Assembly (NCBI GenBank): GCA_964247695.1
Contig: CAXTVI010000022.1
Coordinates: 1 to 64,000 of the forward strand
Direction: 5' to 3'
Length of the DNA: 64,000 nt
Origin: Lichenicoccus sp964247695
Lineage (GTDB): Bacteria > Pseudomonadota > Alphaproteobacteria > Acetobacterales > Acetobacteraceae
Shown here in pieces: positions 39,601-50,335 of the stretch (the stretch's first letter is position 1; each line of letters begins with the position of its first letter). The notes beneath the pieces are model-generated. The model did no database searches and was not told the origin of the DNA. It saw only the letters and a program-made list of their open reading frames with translations. The translations under genes and the position numbers were made by a program.

Positions 39601-41142
39601 TCATTCGGCGGCGTGCTTGTGGGCAGGCAGGATCGCAGCCGACAGCACCTGCTCCTGCGTCAGCCCGTCATTGACGAAATTGCCACGCAGCTCGCCCTCG
39701 CCGATCACCAGCACACGGTCGCTGATGCCGAGCACCTCGGGCATCTCGGACGACACCATGATGACCGCGGTGCCGGTGCGGGCGAGCGCGAAGATGAGCT
39801 TGTAGATCTCGTACTTGGCGCCGACATCGACGCCGCGGGTCGGCTCGTCGAGGATCAGAACCTTGGGCGCCGGCGCCAGCATCTTGGCAATCACCGCCTT
39901 CTGCTGGTTGCCACCGGACAGGTTGGAGATCGGCAGGATGGGCGACGCGGTCTTGATGCGCATGCGGGCGATGTCGCGGCCGATCGCGTTCATCTCGGCC
40001 GCCTCGTCGATCAGCCCGCCGGGCGCGAACGAGGTCAGCACCGCCATGGTCATGTTCTGGCCGACGCCCATCTGCGGCACGATGCCGTGCGCCTTGCGAT
40101 CCTCGGGCACCATGCAGATGCCGGCGCGTACCGCGTCGCTCGGAGCGCGCACGCGCAACTGCTTGCCCTCGAGCCAGACGGTGCCTTCGCTTGCACCACG
40201 CCAGGCGCCGAAGATGGCACTCACCAGCTCGGTGCGGCCGGCGCCGACCAGGCCCGCGATGCCGACGATCTCGCCGCGACGCACCGCGAACGAGATGTCG
40301 TCGACGCGCTTGCGCTGGCGGTTCTCGGGGTCCCAGCAGGTGAAGTTGCGGGCCTCGAACACCACCTCGCCGATCTCGTGCTCCTCGCGCGGGAACAGGT
40401 TGTTCATTTCGCGGCCGACCATCATGCGGATGATGTCGGCCTGGGTGAGCTGCGCCATCGGCGCCGAGCCCACGAAGGCGCCGTCGCGTATCACGGTGAC
40501 GCTGTCGGCGATCGCCTCGATCTCGTCGAGCTTGTGCGAGATATAGACGCACGCGGTGCCGCGCCGCTTGAGGTCGCGCACCAGGTCGAGCAGCACGTCG
40601 ATCTCGCGCCGGGTCAGCGAGGAGGTGGGCTCGTCGAGGATCAGCAGGCGGGCGTTCTTGCTCAGCGCCTTGGCGATCTCGATGAGCTGCTGCTCGCCGC
40701 CGCCATAGTTCGATACCGGCTTGGCCGCATTGATGTTCGGCATGCGCAGGTCGTTCAGCAACGCGGTTGAGCGCGCGATCATCGCGTTGAAATCGATCAG
40801 GCCGCTGCGCGTCTTCGGCTCGCGCCCGAGGAAGATGTTCTCGGCGACCGAGAGCTGCGGCACCAGCATCAGTTCCTGGTGGATGATGACGATGCCGGCA
40901 TCCTCGGTCTCGCGCACGCCGCTGGCGCGCAGCTCGCGGCCGTCCCAGAGGATCTCGCCCTGCCAGGTGCCGTACGGATAGACCGCCGACAGCACCTTCA
41001 TCATCGTCGACTTGCCGGCGCCGTTCTCGCCGCACAGCCCGACGCATTCGCCGGGCCTGACTGCGAGATCGATGCCGTTGAGCGCGCGGACCCCCGAGAA
41101 CTCCTTGACGATGCCTCGCATCTCCAGAAGATACTCGCTCAT
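39601..41142 (-). CDS. xylG: D-xylose ABC transporter ATP-binding protein
   Basis: A 513-residue double ATPase energising xylose uptake. The first nucleotide-binding domain has LCGENGAGKSTMMKVLSAVY (Walker A, about 33-52), a signature region NYGGGEQQLIEIAKAL (about 143-158) in which G-G-G replaces the usual SGG, and LLILDEPTSSLTRREID. The second domain has IAGLVGAGRTELVSAIFG (about 293-310), ISNLSGGNQQKAVIAKMLAP (about 405-424) and LILDEPTRGVDVGAKYEIY. This tandem layout is typical of RbsA/XylG proteins. The gene follows xylF by 47 bases. A C-terminal tail HKHAAE ends the protein. Confidence 0.95.
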   Translation of the reverse strand: MSEYLLEMRGIVKEFSGVRALNGIDLAVRPGECVGLCGENGAGKSTMMKVLSAVYPYGTWQGEILWDGRELRASGVRETEDAGIVIIHQELMLVPQLSVAENIFLGREPKTRSGLIDFNAMIARSTALLNDLRMPNINAAKPVSNYGGGEQQLIEIAKALSKNARLLILDEPTSSLTRREIDVLLDLVRDLKRRGTACVYISHKLDEIEAIADSVTVIRDGAFVGSAPMAQLTQADIIRMMVGREMNNLFPREEHEIGEVVFEARNFTCWDPENRQRKRVDDISFAVRRGEIVGIAGLVGAGRTELVSAIFGAWRGASEGTVWLEGKQLRVRAPSDAVRAGICMVPEDRKAHGIVPQMGVGQNMTMAVLTSFAPGGLIDEAAEMNAIGRDIARMRIKTASPILPISNLSGGNQQKAVIAKMLAPAPKVLILDEPTRGVDVGAKYEIYKLIFALARTGTAVIMVSSEMPEVLGISDRVLVIGEGELRGNFVNDGLTQEQVLSAAILPAHKHAAE

Positions 41143-41189
41143 CCGCGCGCCCTCGCCAATCCGGCTGCGAGACGCAGCCCAGCAGTTGA

Positions 41190-42230
41190 TTACTGACCGA
41201 TCTGCGCCTGCGTGTAGAAGCCGTCCTTGACCAGCAGGTCAACGTTCGACTTGGTCACCAGGATCGGCGTCAGCAGGATGGTCGGCACATCCTTCTTGCC
41301 ATTATTGATCGTCGAGTTGTAGGACGGCTTCTCGCCCTTCGCGAGCTCGACAGCAACCTTCGCCGCGGTGGAGGCGATCAGCTTCAGCGGCTTGTAGACG
41401 TCGCTGCTCTGGGTGCCCGCCACCACGCGCTTGATCGCCGAGAGATCCGCATCCTGCCCGGACACGCCGACCTTGCCGGCCATGCCCTGTGCGTTCAGCG
41501 CCTGGATCGCGCCGCCGGCGACCGCGTCGTTCGAGGCGACGATGCCCTGGATGTTGTTCTTGTTGGCGGTAAGCGCGTTCTCGGTGATCGACAGCGCCTC
41601 GGTCGCCGACCATTCCGGGACCCACTGCGAGCCGACGATCTTGATCTCGCCCTTGTCGACGAGCGGCTGCAGCACCTTCATCTGGCCTTCGCGCAGCAGC
41701 TTGGCATTGTTGTCGGTGGGCGCGCCGCCAAGCAGGTAGTAGTTGCCCTTCGGCACGGTATCGACCACGCCCTGCGCCTGCATCTCGCCGACGCGCACGT
41801 TGTCGAACGAGATATAGGCATCGATATCGGCGTCGAGGATCAGGCGGTCGTAGGAGATCACCTTGATGCCGGCCTGCTTGGCCTCGTTCACGATGTTGCC
41901 GAGCACCTTGCCGTTGAACGGCACGATGACGATCACGTCCATGCCGCGCGAGATCAGGTTCTCGATCTGCGAGATCTGGCGCTGCTCGGAACCGTCGGCG
42001 GACGTCACATAGACCTTGGCGCCCATGCCCTTGGCCGCGGCGGTGAAATAGTCGCGGTCACGCGACCAGCGCTCGATGCGCAGGTCGTCGATGGAGAAGC
42101 CGATCTTGGGGTGCGCGGGGCTGGCCGCCGCCGGCGCCGACAGCAGGGCCGGCGCGGAGGTGCCGGCGAGCAGGGTGGCGAAAGTGGCGGCGACCGCGCG
42201 GCGACGGGTCAGCATTGGCAAGAGACGCAA
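41190..42230 (-). CDS. xylF: D-xylose ABC transporter substrate-binding protein
   Basis: A 346-residue periplasmic sugar-binding protein. The signal contains LTRRRAVAATFATLLAG, with RRRA suggesting possible Tat export, followed by APAAASPAHPKIGFSIDDLR. Domain features include YVTSADGSEQRQISQIENLI, VIVIVPFNGKVLGNIVNEAK and the ligand-contact SYDRLILDADIDAYISFDN (about 130-150), and the hinge region DAVAGGAIQALNAQGM, all as in XylF. TTG 42230 is chosen as start because GGAGG stands 5 bases before it; the in-frame ATG at 42215 lacks such a signal. First gene of the importer operon, divergent from the LacI-type regulator. Confidence 0.93.
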   Translation of the reverse strand: MRLLPMLTRRRAVAATFATLLAGTSAPALLSAPAAASPAHPKIGFSIDDLRIERWSRDRDYFTAAAKGMGAKVYVTSADGSEQRQISQIENLISRGMDVIVIVPFNGKVLGNIVNEAKQAGIKVISYDRLILDADIDAYISFDNVRVGEMQAQGVVDTVPKGNYYLLGGAPTDNNAKLLREGQMKVLQPLVDKGEIKIVGSQWVPEWSATEALSITENALTANKNNIQGIVASNDAVAGGAIQALNAQGMAGKVGVSGQDADLSAIKRVVAGTQSSDVYKPLKLIASTAAKVAVELAKGEKPSYNSTINNGKKDVPTILLTPILVTKSNVDLLVKDGFYTQAQIGQ

Positions 42231-42448
42231 GGGATCCTCCTGTGGACGGCGTGGCTGCGAGGACGCCCGTACGGGTCGCTCTTCTGTCGCATCCGGTGGC
42301 ACTGCCTAACAGCATGAGGCACGTGCAGCAACAGCGTTTCGAGGGTGGTGCCGGGGTTTTATTCCGCCTGTGCTTCGAAGGCAATATTTTGCAGTGCAGC
42401 AATACTGCGGGTTAGCAGGGCTGTTGAAATAACGGGCACGATGTTGAA

Positions 42449-42468
42449 ACTGACTATCGTACATCAGT
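42449..42468. promoter_or_regulatory. Candidate LacI-type operator between xylF and the regulator gene
   Basis: ACTGACTATCGTACATCAGT has 5-base inverted arms (ACTGA and TCAGT) around a central CG, the geometry LacI-family regulators favour. It lies 43 bases before the regulator's ATG. A second CG-centred palindrome, CTTCGAAG, is at 42373-42380. Neither has been matched to a known regulon. Confidence 0.35.
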
Positions 42469-42510
42469 CACGTCGCTATGCTGGTGCCGCAGCTTGTCAT
42501 GTAAAGGCCA

Positions 42511-43560
42511 ATGAAGCGGATCACCGTGCATGATGTGGCGGAGCAGGCGGGCGTATCGCTCGCCACCGTGGATCGCGTGCTCAACGGCCGGCGCGGCGTC
42601 AGCCAGGCCATGAGCCAGCGGGTGCGCTCCACCATCGACCGGCTTGGCTTCACCCGCGATCACTATGCCGCCAGCCTCGCGACCAGCCGGCGCCATCGCT
42701 TCGTGTTCGTGCTGCCGCAGCCCGACGGCAACAGCTTCATGCATGCGCTGCACGACATGGTGCTCACGCAGGGCAAGCTGCTGCTGGCGCGGCGCATCCA
42801 GGTCGGCGTCGTCACCTATCCGGCGTTCCAGTCCGACGCCCTCGCCCGCATCCTCGACATTATCGATGCGCAGCAGGCCGATGGCGTGGCGGTGGTGGCG
42901 GTGGATGCGCCGCGCGTGCGCGCCGCCCTCGAGGCGCTGCAGGCGCGGGGCGTCGCGGTGATCACCCTGGTCTCGGATGTCGCGACTCCCGGTGCAAGCT
43001 CGCGGGCCACACCGGGGCGGCTGCACTGCATCGCGATCGACAATGTCGCCGCCGGCCGCGTCGCGGGCTCCCTGGTCGGGCGCTTCAATGCGCGGCGCGC
43101 GGGCTGCGTCGCCGCCATCGCCGGCAAGCTCACGCTGCGCGACCACAGCGAGCGCCAGCTCGGCTTCTCCCAGGTCATCGGCCAGGAGCATACGCAGCTC
43201 GCTTTGCTGCCGCCGTCCGAGGGACTCGATGACGGTCCCGCGACCGCCGCCATCGTCCGCGACCTGCTGCGCGCGCATGCCGACCTCGTCGGGCTGTATT
43301 CGATCGGTGCCGGCAACCGCGGCATCATCGAGGCGCTCGAGCAGTCCGGGCGCCAGCACGACATCGTCGTGGTCGGGCACGAACTCACGCCCCACACGCG
43401 CGCTGCCCTGCTGCGCGGCGCCTTCGATGCGGTGCTGCACCAGTCCGTCGCCGACGAGGTCGCCGTCGCGGTCGAGGCGCTGCGGGCCGCCGCCGACGGC
43501 GATACCGGCCACGTGCCGGCGCCGATCCGGATCGACATCTTCATGCGCGACAACGTCTGA
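42511..43560 (+). CDS. LacI-family transcriptional regulator of the xylose locus
   Basis: A 349-residue regulator. The helix-turn-helix is KRITVHDVAEQAGVSLATVD followed by RVLNGRRGVS (about 2-32), the classic LacI motif with hinge helix after it. The ligand-binding region (about 65-340) has the periplasmic-binding-protein fold of substrate-binding domains, as in regulators that sense a sugar or sugar phosphate. It is 12 bases upstream of xylB on the same strand and divergent from xylF, so it most likely represses both directions until xylose is present. Proteobacteria also use AraC-type XylR activators; this locus uses the LacI type. The gene symbol is left open. Confidence 0.92.
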   Translation: MKRITVHDVAEQAGVSLATVDRVLNGRRGVSQAMSQRVRSTIDRLGFTRDHYAASLATSRRHRFVFVLPQPDGNSFMHALHDMVLTQGKLLLARRIQVGVVTYPAFQSDALARILDIIDAQQADGVAVVAVDAPRVRAALEALQARGVAVITLVSDVATPGASSRATPGRLHCIAIDNVAAGRVAGSLVGRFNARRAGCVAAIAGKLTLRDHSERQLGFSQVIGQEHTQLALLPPSEGLDDGPATAAIVRDLLRAHADLVGLYSIGAGNRGIIEALEQSGRQHDIVVVGHELTPHTRAALLRGAFDAVLHQSVADEVAVAVEALRAAADGDTGHVPAPIRIDIFMRDNV

Positions 43561-43572
43561 ACGGGGATCACC

Positions 43573-45030
43573 ATGTTCATCGGAATCGACATCGGCACCT
43601 CCTCGGTCAAGGCGGTGCTCATCGACGAGCGGCAGGCGGTGCTGGCCACCGCCAGCGAGGCGCTCACCGTCAGCCGTCCGCGTCCGGGCCATTCGGAGCA
43701 GGATCCGCAGTCCTGGTGGGAGGCGACCCTTGCCGTGCTCGCGGCACTGGCGGCCGCGCAACCGGAGGCGATGCGCCATGTCGCCGGCATCGGCCTGTCC
43801 GGGCAGCAGCACGGGGCGGTTCTGCTCGACGCGGAGCATGCGGTGCTGCGTCCGGCGATCCTGTGGAACGATACCCGCAGCGAGGCGGAATGCGCGGCGC
43901 TGGAAGCCGAATGTCCCGAGCTGCGCGCGATCTTCGGCAACATCATGATGCCGGGCTTCACCGCGCCGAAGCTGCGCTGGGTGGAGACGCACGAGCCGGA
44001 GATCTTCGCGCGCACCCGCCTCGTGCTGCTGCCCAAGGACTACGTCCGCCTGCTGCTCACCGGCGAGGCGGTGTCGGACATGTCGGACGCCGCCGGCACC
44101 GGCTGGCTCGACGTGGCGGCGCGCGACTGGTCGGACGCGGTGCTGGCGGTGACGCATCTCGACCGCTCGCACATGCCGCGCCTGGTGGAGGGGAGTGCCA
44201 TCTCCGGCCTGCTGCGACCCGCACTCGCCGACCGGTTCGGCATCGCGGGACCGGTGGTGGTGGCCGGCGGCGGCGGCGACAACGCGGCCTCCGCCTGCGG
44301 CATCGGCGCGGTGCGGCCGGGCAGCGCCTTCGTCTCGCTGGGGACCTCGGGCGTGCTGTTCGCCAGCACCGACCGGTTCGCGCCGAACACCGCGTCCGCC
44401 GTGCACGCCTTCTGTCATGCGGTGCCCGACACGTGGCACCAGATGGGGGTGATCCTGTCGGCCACCGACAGCATCGAATGGCTGGCGCGACTGTTCCGGA
44501 GCGACGCCGCCAGCCTGACCGCCGAGCTCGGCGCACGGGTGGCAGCCCCCTCGCGCGCGCTGTTCGCACCGTATCTCGCCGGCGAGCGCACGCCGCACAA
44601 CATGGCCGGCCTGCGCGGCGGGTTCGCGGGCCTCGGCCAGGAAGCGGACCGGGCCACGCTGACGCAGGCGGTGCTGGAAGGCGTCGCCTTTGCCTTCCGC
44701 GACTGCCAGGAGGCGCTGATCGATGCCGGCACCGGCTTCGACCGCGCCTGGGCGGTCGGCGGCGGCGCACGCTCGCCGGTCTGGCTGTCGATCATCGCGA
44801 GCGTGCTGCGCCGGCCGCTCGACCTGCCGGCGGGGGCCGAGAGTGGCGGCGCGTTCGGCGCGGCGCGACTCGCCCTGTGCGCGGCGCGCCATGCGGATCC
44901 GCTCGAGATCTGCACGCCGCCCGACATCGCCGGGACCATCGAGCCGGACCCGGCCCTCGCCGACGCCTATGATCGCGCCTACGACCGCTATCGCATCCTG
45001 GCAGGCAGCCTCAAGCAACTCGCACCCTGA
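43573..45030 (+). CDS. xylB: Xylulokinase
   Basis: A 485-residue FGGY-family sugar kinase that phosphorylates D-xylulose to xylulose 5-phosphate. The N-terminal phosphate loop is FIGIDIGTSSVKAVLIDE (about 2-19), and the substrate region GIGLSGQQHGAVLLD at about 73-87. WNDTRSEAECAAL and SDMSDAAGTGWLDVAARDWS (about 173-192) follow, the latter with the catalytic Asp. The adenine-binding FGGY signature near the C terminus reads AWAVGGGARSPVWLSIIASV (about 396-415). Length is normal. It lies between the regulator gene (12 bases) and xylA (17 bases). Confidence 0.96.
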   Translation: MFIGIDIGTSSVKAVLIDERQAVLATASEALTVSRPRPGHSEQDPQSWWEATLAVLAALAAAQPEAMRHVAGIGLSGQQHGAVLLDAEHAVLRPAILWNDTRSEAECAALEAECPELRAIFGNIMMPGFTAPKLRWVETHEPEIFARTRLVLLPKDYVRLLLTGEAVSDMSDAAGTGWLDVAARDWSDAVLAVTHLDRSHMPRLVEGSAISGLLRPALADRFGIAGPVVVAGGGGDNAASACGIGAVRPGSAFVSLGTSGVLFASTDRFAPNTASAVHAFCHAVPDTWHQMGVILSATDSIEWLARLFRSDAASLTAELGARVAAPSRALFAPYLAGERTPHNMAGLRGGFAGLGQEADRATLTQAVLEGVAFAFRDCQEALIDAGTGFDRAWAVGGGARSPVWLSIIASVLRRPLDLPAGAESGGAFGAARLALCAARHADPLEICTPPDIAGTIEPDPALADAYDRAYDRYRILAGSLKQLAP

Positions 45031-45047
45031 AACGGAATGGTGATCCC

Positions 45048-46345
<1,298 letters not shown>

Positions 46346-46355
<10 letters not shown>

Positions 46356-48151
46356 GGCGTGGCTGTAGCCGGGGGCGCCAGCAGCACGACGGCATCCCCG
46401 GCCTGCGGCCTGAAGCCGGACACGTCCTCGGCTGACCGCATGACGATGCTGGTGCCCTCGCGCACCAGCGCGACCTCGAGCGCCTGCGGGTCGATCGCCG
46501 GCTCGACCCCCTCGGGCGGCATGGTCGCCACCGAGTAGCGCCAACCGCGCACGTGCAGCTCCTCGAGGAACTCCACCGTCCAGGCCGGCTCGCCCAGCAA
46601 CTTGCCGCGGGCGTCGCGGCTCAGCCCGCGATAGCGGTCGATGCCGCCGGGCCCCGGGCTGGGCTGGAACACCCGCTCGCGGCCGAGCTCCGGCGCCAGC
46701 CTCGCGCAGAGCAGGCCATTATAGATCGCATCCGGGGTCGCCGCGATCAGGTAGTCGACCGGGCTGTCCTCGAAGCGCTCGGCGCCATGCTGCGACAGGA
46801 TCTCGGCCTGCAGCACCGGGATCGAGGCCGCCCGCGCGGCGTCCAGCGCGCCCGGGAAGGTGTCGACCAGCATGACCCGGGCGCCGGCCTGCTGCAGCGC
46901 AGCGGCGAGGTCGGTGGACCAGGCCGAGGCGCCGACGATGGCGATGCCAGGCTCGTCCGACAGCGTAAGCTTCAGCCGGCGGGCGAGCGGGCGCAGCGAG
47001 AAACCGTGCAGCACCATCGTCGCCGCGATCACCGCGAACACCGACGGCGTCACCAGGGCTGCACTCGGATAGCCGGCCTGCTGCAGGCGCAGGCCGGCGA
47101 CGCCCGCGACCGCAGCGGCGACGATGCCGCGTGGCGCGATCCAGGCGGCAAGCAGGCGCTCGGCCCCGGTCAGGTTCGAGCGCAGGGTGGAGATCACGAT
47201 CGCCGCAGGACGCACCACGAACAGCACCGACAGGGTCAGCCCCAGGATCGGCCAGGACAGTCGGCCGAGCACGGCGCGCTGCAGGTCGGCCGTCAGGGTG
47301 ATGAACAGGGCGGAGACCACCAGGACGACGAGGCTCTCCTTGAACCGGCGCAGGTCGGCCAGCCCGGGCACGCCGAGATTGGCGAGCGCCATGCCCAGCG
47401 CGGTCGCCGCCATCAGCCCGGCGCCGTCCATGATCTGGTTGCCGAGCACGAACACCGACAGGGCGAGTGCGAGCAGCACCGGCGTCTTGAGGATCTCGGG
47501 CATCAGGTCGCGCAGGAACAGGGCACGCACCAGCAGTGCGGGCAGCACGCCCAGCAGGGCGGAGGCGCCGATGCTGAGCAGCAGCCGGCCGGCGATGACA
47601 CCGAACTGCGTCGCGTGCGCGCCCCCGCTGACCAGCAGGATCTGCAGCACCAGGGTGGCGAGGATGGCGCCGACCGGGTCGTTGAGGATCGCCTCCCAGC
47701 GCAGGAACGAGGCGGTCCGCTGCTGCAACCTGGTATGGCGCAGCAGGGGCAGCACCACGGTAGGTCCGGTGACCACGGTGATCGCCCCGAACAGCAGCGC
47801 CGGCCCCCAGCCGAGGCGGCCGAAGAAATGCGCCGCCAGCGTGCCCAGGCACCAGTTGATCGGCAGGGCCAGCGCCGTCAGCCGCAACACCCCCTCGCCG
47901 GCTGCGCGCAATTCGCGGAAGTCCAGCGCCAGGCCGCCCTCAAAGACGATGATCGCCACCGCGAGCGACACCATCGGCTGCAGGTAGCCGCCGAGCGAGG
48001 CGGATGGATGCAGCAGCCCGAGCCCTGGGCCGACCGCGAGGCCGAGCGCGAACAGCAGCACGATGGCGGGCAGGCGGTACCGCCAGGCGATCCATTGCGC
48101 GACCACACCGCCGAGGACGATGCACAGCACACTCGTAGCCACGCCGCTCAT
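46346..48151 (-). CDS. Cation/proton antiporter with C-terminal RCK-like region
   Basis: A 601-residue membrane protein of the NhaP/CPA type. About twelve helices cover residues 1-400, with VSLAVAIIVFEGGLALDFRE (about 61-80), FGAITVVTGPTVVLPLLRHT (about 121-140) and LRWEAILNDPVGAILATLVL (about 150-169), the last carrying the ND pair of the transport site. The cytosolic part begins near 403 with PGIAIVGASAWSTDLAAAL, a Rossmann-like RCK-N fold whose glycine motif is degenerate (GASAWS instead of GxGxxG), and ends with a RCK-C-like part. Na+/H+ or K+/H+ exchange is inferred. It overlaps xylA by 10 bases at its 3' end. Confidence 0.88.
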
Positions 48152-48366
48152 TGCGATCCCCGACTAGAACCCTCCCGGACCGTTCAGTGCAGGGGCATCA
48201 CGTTCAAGTGTTTCCGGGTTCTGAAGTTTCCTCCACTTTTCGCGCATCCACTGGGGGCCGGGGGAAGTTGATGATGTGGTCGGCGGCGACGCTGCCTCCC
48301 GTAATTCCGACTTCCGAACCTGGGGCCGCGCCCCGGGGCGCGTTTCAATGGGACAGGACAGTTCAA

Positions 48367-49269
48367 ATGATTGATCTGAACACGGCTGCTGGCGAGTGGG
48401 GTGCCATTGGCCGCCGCAAGTTGATGAAGCGGGCAGGCGTAGGCGCCGCCGCTATCGGCGCGATGAGCACGGTCGGCGTCGCGGCGACCACCAGCCCGGC
48501 TTCCGCCGCAACCTATACCGATGCGGACATCCTCAATTTTGCACTTAATCTCGAATATCTAGAAGCGGAATACTATCTGCGCGCAGTGACCGGCTCCGGC
48601 CTCAGCGCAGCACTGGTCGGCGCCACCGGTGGCGTGACCGCGCCGGCGACGACGCTGGTGCCGTTCCAGATCCCGGCCCTCGCCTACTATGCCCAGCGCA
48701 TCGCCAATGACGAGCTGGCGCATGTCATGTTCCTGCGCACCGCCCTCGGCAGCGCCGCCGTCGCCGAGCCTGCGATCGATTTCGTCAACAGCTTCACCAC
48801 GCTCGCGGTCGCGGCCGGCCTGATCACCGCGGGCCAGACCTTCAACCCGTTCGAGAGCGAAGTGAACTTCCTGCTCGGCGCCTACATCTTCGAGGATGTC
48901 GGGGTGACGGCCTATGCCGGTGCCGCGAACCTGCTGACCGTGCCGGACAACCTGTCCTACGCAGCCAGCGTGCTGGCGGTCGAGGCCTACCATGCCGGCG
49001 CGATCCGCGGCTATCTCTCGACCATCGGCGCCGGAGTCGCAACCAACGCGATCTCCGCCCTGCGGGCCACGCTCTCCGGCGTCGCCGACGACAACGGCAC
49101 GCAGTCGGCAACCAATCCGTATCAGTTCAACAATGTCGACTATAACGGCCAGGTCTTCCGCCGCACCCCGCAGCAGGTCCTGAACATCGTCTATGGCGGT
49201 GTCTCGCCGACGGCCGGGCTGTTCTTCCCGAACGGCGTCAACGGCATGTTCACGAGCTCGGCAACCTGA
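48367..49269 (+). CDS. Ferritin-like domain protein, Tat-exported, first of a tandem pair
   Basis: A 300-residue exported protein. The N terminus has a twin-arginine pattern (GRRKLMKRAGVGAAAIGAMS) and cleavage near PASAATY. The domain is a four-helix bundle of the dessication-associated/ferritin-like type: NFALNLEYLEAEYYLRAVTG (about 57-76), YAQRIANDELAHVMFLRTAL (about 108-127) with ExxH, FLLGAYIFEDVGVTAYAGA (about 170-188) and LAVEAYHAGAIRGYLSTIG (about 207-225), again with ExxH. These could hold a di-metal site. ATG 48367 is chosen because it starts the Tat signal; longer in-frame versions have no signal. Role in oxidative or drying stress is inferred from the family. Confidence 0.85.
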   Translation: MIDLNTAAGEWGAIGRRKLMKRAGVGAAAIGAMSTVGVAATTSPASAATYTDADILNFALNLEYLEAEYYLRAVTGSGLSAALVGATGGVTAPATTLVPFQIPALAYYAQRIANDELAHVMFLRTALGSAAVAEPAIDFVNSFTTLAVAAGLITAGQTFNPFESEVNFLLGAYIFEDVGVTAYAGAANLLTVPDNLSYAASVLAVEAYHAGAIRGYLSTIGAGVATNAISALRATLSGVADDNGTQSATNPYQFNNVDYNGQVFRRTPQQVLNIVYGGVSPTAGLFFPNGVNGMFTSSAT

Positions 49270-49357
49270 TTCATCCGAAGGCGCTCGGGTGACAAAATCT
49301 GGCGTCGGACAAGACACTTATATCGAGCCGGGGTCCGGCTCGTTGGAGACTTCCATC

Positions 49358-50275
49358 ATGTTGGACGAAACACAAATTGCAGCCGCCGGCGAAGCGGCGG
49401 TTGAAGACATCAAGGCCAAGCGCGACCGCCGCTCCATGCTACGGCGCGCGGGCCTCGGGATCGCGGGCGTCGCGGCCGCCAGCGCGCTGACCAGCAAGTC
49501 GGCCTCCGCGCAGGCGATCACCGATGCGGTCATCTTCAACTTCGCGCTGAACTTCGAATATCTCGGTGCGGAATATTACCTGCGCGCCGCGACCGGCAGC
49601 GGCCTCAGCTCGTACAGTGCGGTGACCGGCACCGGCACCCAGGGCACGGTTACCGGGGGCACCGCGGTGCCGTTCCAGACCACTGCCCTTGCCTATTACG
49701 CCCAGCAGCTTGCCAATGACGAACTGGGTCATGTCCTGACCGTTCGCGAAGTGCTCGGGGCCGATGCGATCGCCGAGCCGTCGATCGATCTCGCTGATAG
49801 CTGGACCGTCCTGGCGACGGCGGCCGGCCTCATCGCGCCCGGACAGGCGTTCAATCCATTCGCGGACGAGGTGTCGTTCCTGCTCGGTGCCTATGTCCTC
49901 GAGGATGTGTGCGTGACCGCGCTCGCCGGTGCCGCCGCATTGCTGACCAACCCGACCAACATCGCCTACGCCGCCAGCTTCCTTGGTGCCGAAGGCTACC
50001 AGGCCGGCGCGATCCGCGGCTTCCTCGCCAATATCGGCGCCGGCACCGCAACGGATGCGATCTCGGCGCTGCGGGCGACGCTGTCCGGCGTCGGCGACAA
50101 CGGCACCAGCGCCGACGGCAACCCGTTCAACATCACCAACGTCGACTATAACGGCCAGAACTACCGCCGCACTCCGCAGCAGGTGCTGGCGATCGCCTAT
50201 GGCAGCAGCGTCACCGGCACCGCCGGCGGCCTGTTCTTCCCGAACGGCGTCAACGGTTCCGTGACCATCGTCTGA
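49358..50275 (+). CDS. Ferritin-like domain protein, Tat-exported, second of a tandem pair
   Basis: A 305-residue paralogue of the preceding gene. It has its own Tat-type signal (RDRRSMLRRAGLGIAGVAAA) and the same helices: FNFALNFEYLGAEYYLRAAT, YAQQLANDELGHVLTVREVL with ExxH, and LGAYVLEDVCVTALAGAAAL. In the last helix AEGYQAGAIRGFL replaces the EAYHAG of its neighbour, so the second ExxH has become ExxQ and one putative metal ligand is lost. The C-terminal block NVDYNGQNYRRTPQQVLAIA and LFFPNGVNG is shared by both. GGAGAC precedes ATG 49358 by a few bases. The pair arose by tandem duplication; a strong terminator closes it. Confidence 0.85.
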   Translation: MLDETQIAAAGEAAVEDIKAKRDRRSMLRRAGLGIAGVAAASALTSKSASAQAITDAVIFNFALNFEYLGAEYYLRAATGSGLSSYSAVTGTGTQGTVTGGTAVPFQTTALAYYAQQLANDELGHVLTVREVLGADAIAEPSIDLADSWTVLATAAGLIAPGQAFNPFADEVSFLLGAYVLEDVCVTALAGAAALLTNPTNIAYAASFLGAEGYQAGAIRGFLANIGAGTATDAISALRATLSGVGDNGTSADGNPFNITNVDYNGQNYRRTPQQVLAIAYGSSVTGTAGGLFFPNGVNGSVTIV

Positions 50276-50299
50276 GACCGAGGCGCAACTCTCCAGACC

Positions 50300-50331
50300 G
50301 GGGTCGGAGCCGAAAGGCTCCGACCCCTTTT
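50300..50331 (+). terminator. Rho-independent terminator after the ferritin-like pair
   Basis: GGGGTCGGAGCC at 50300-50311, a GAAA tetraloop, and the exact complement at 50316-50327 form a 12-base-pair stem followed by TTTTCGTTT. This is a textbook terminator. It also lies right beside the stop of the convergent glycosyltransferase gene, for which it could act in the other direction with less efficiency. Confidence 0.9.
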
Positions 50332-50335
50332 CGTT

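Noticed and set aside
42389..42402. TTGCAGTGCAGCAA as an operator in the xylF-regulator gap
   Set aside because: Only the outer four bases pair well and the inner part is not symmetric; the site at 42449-42468 fits better.
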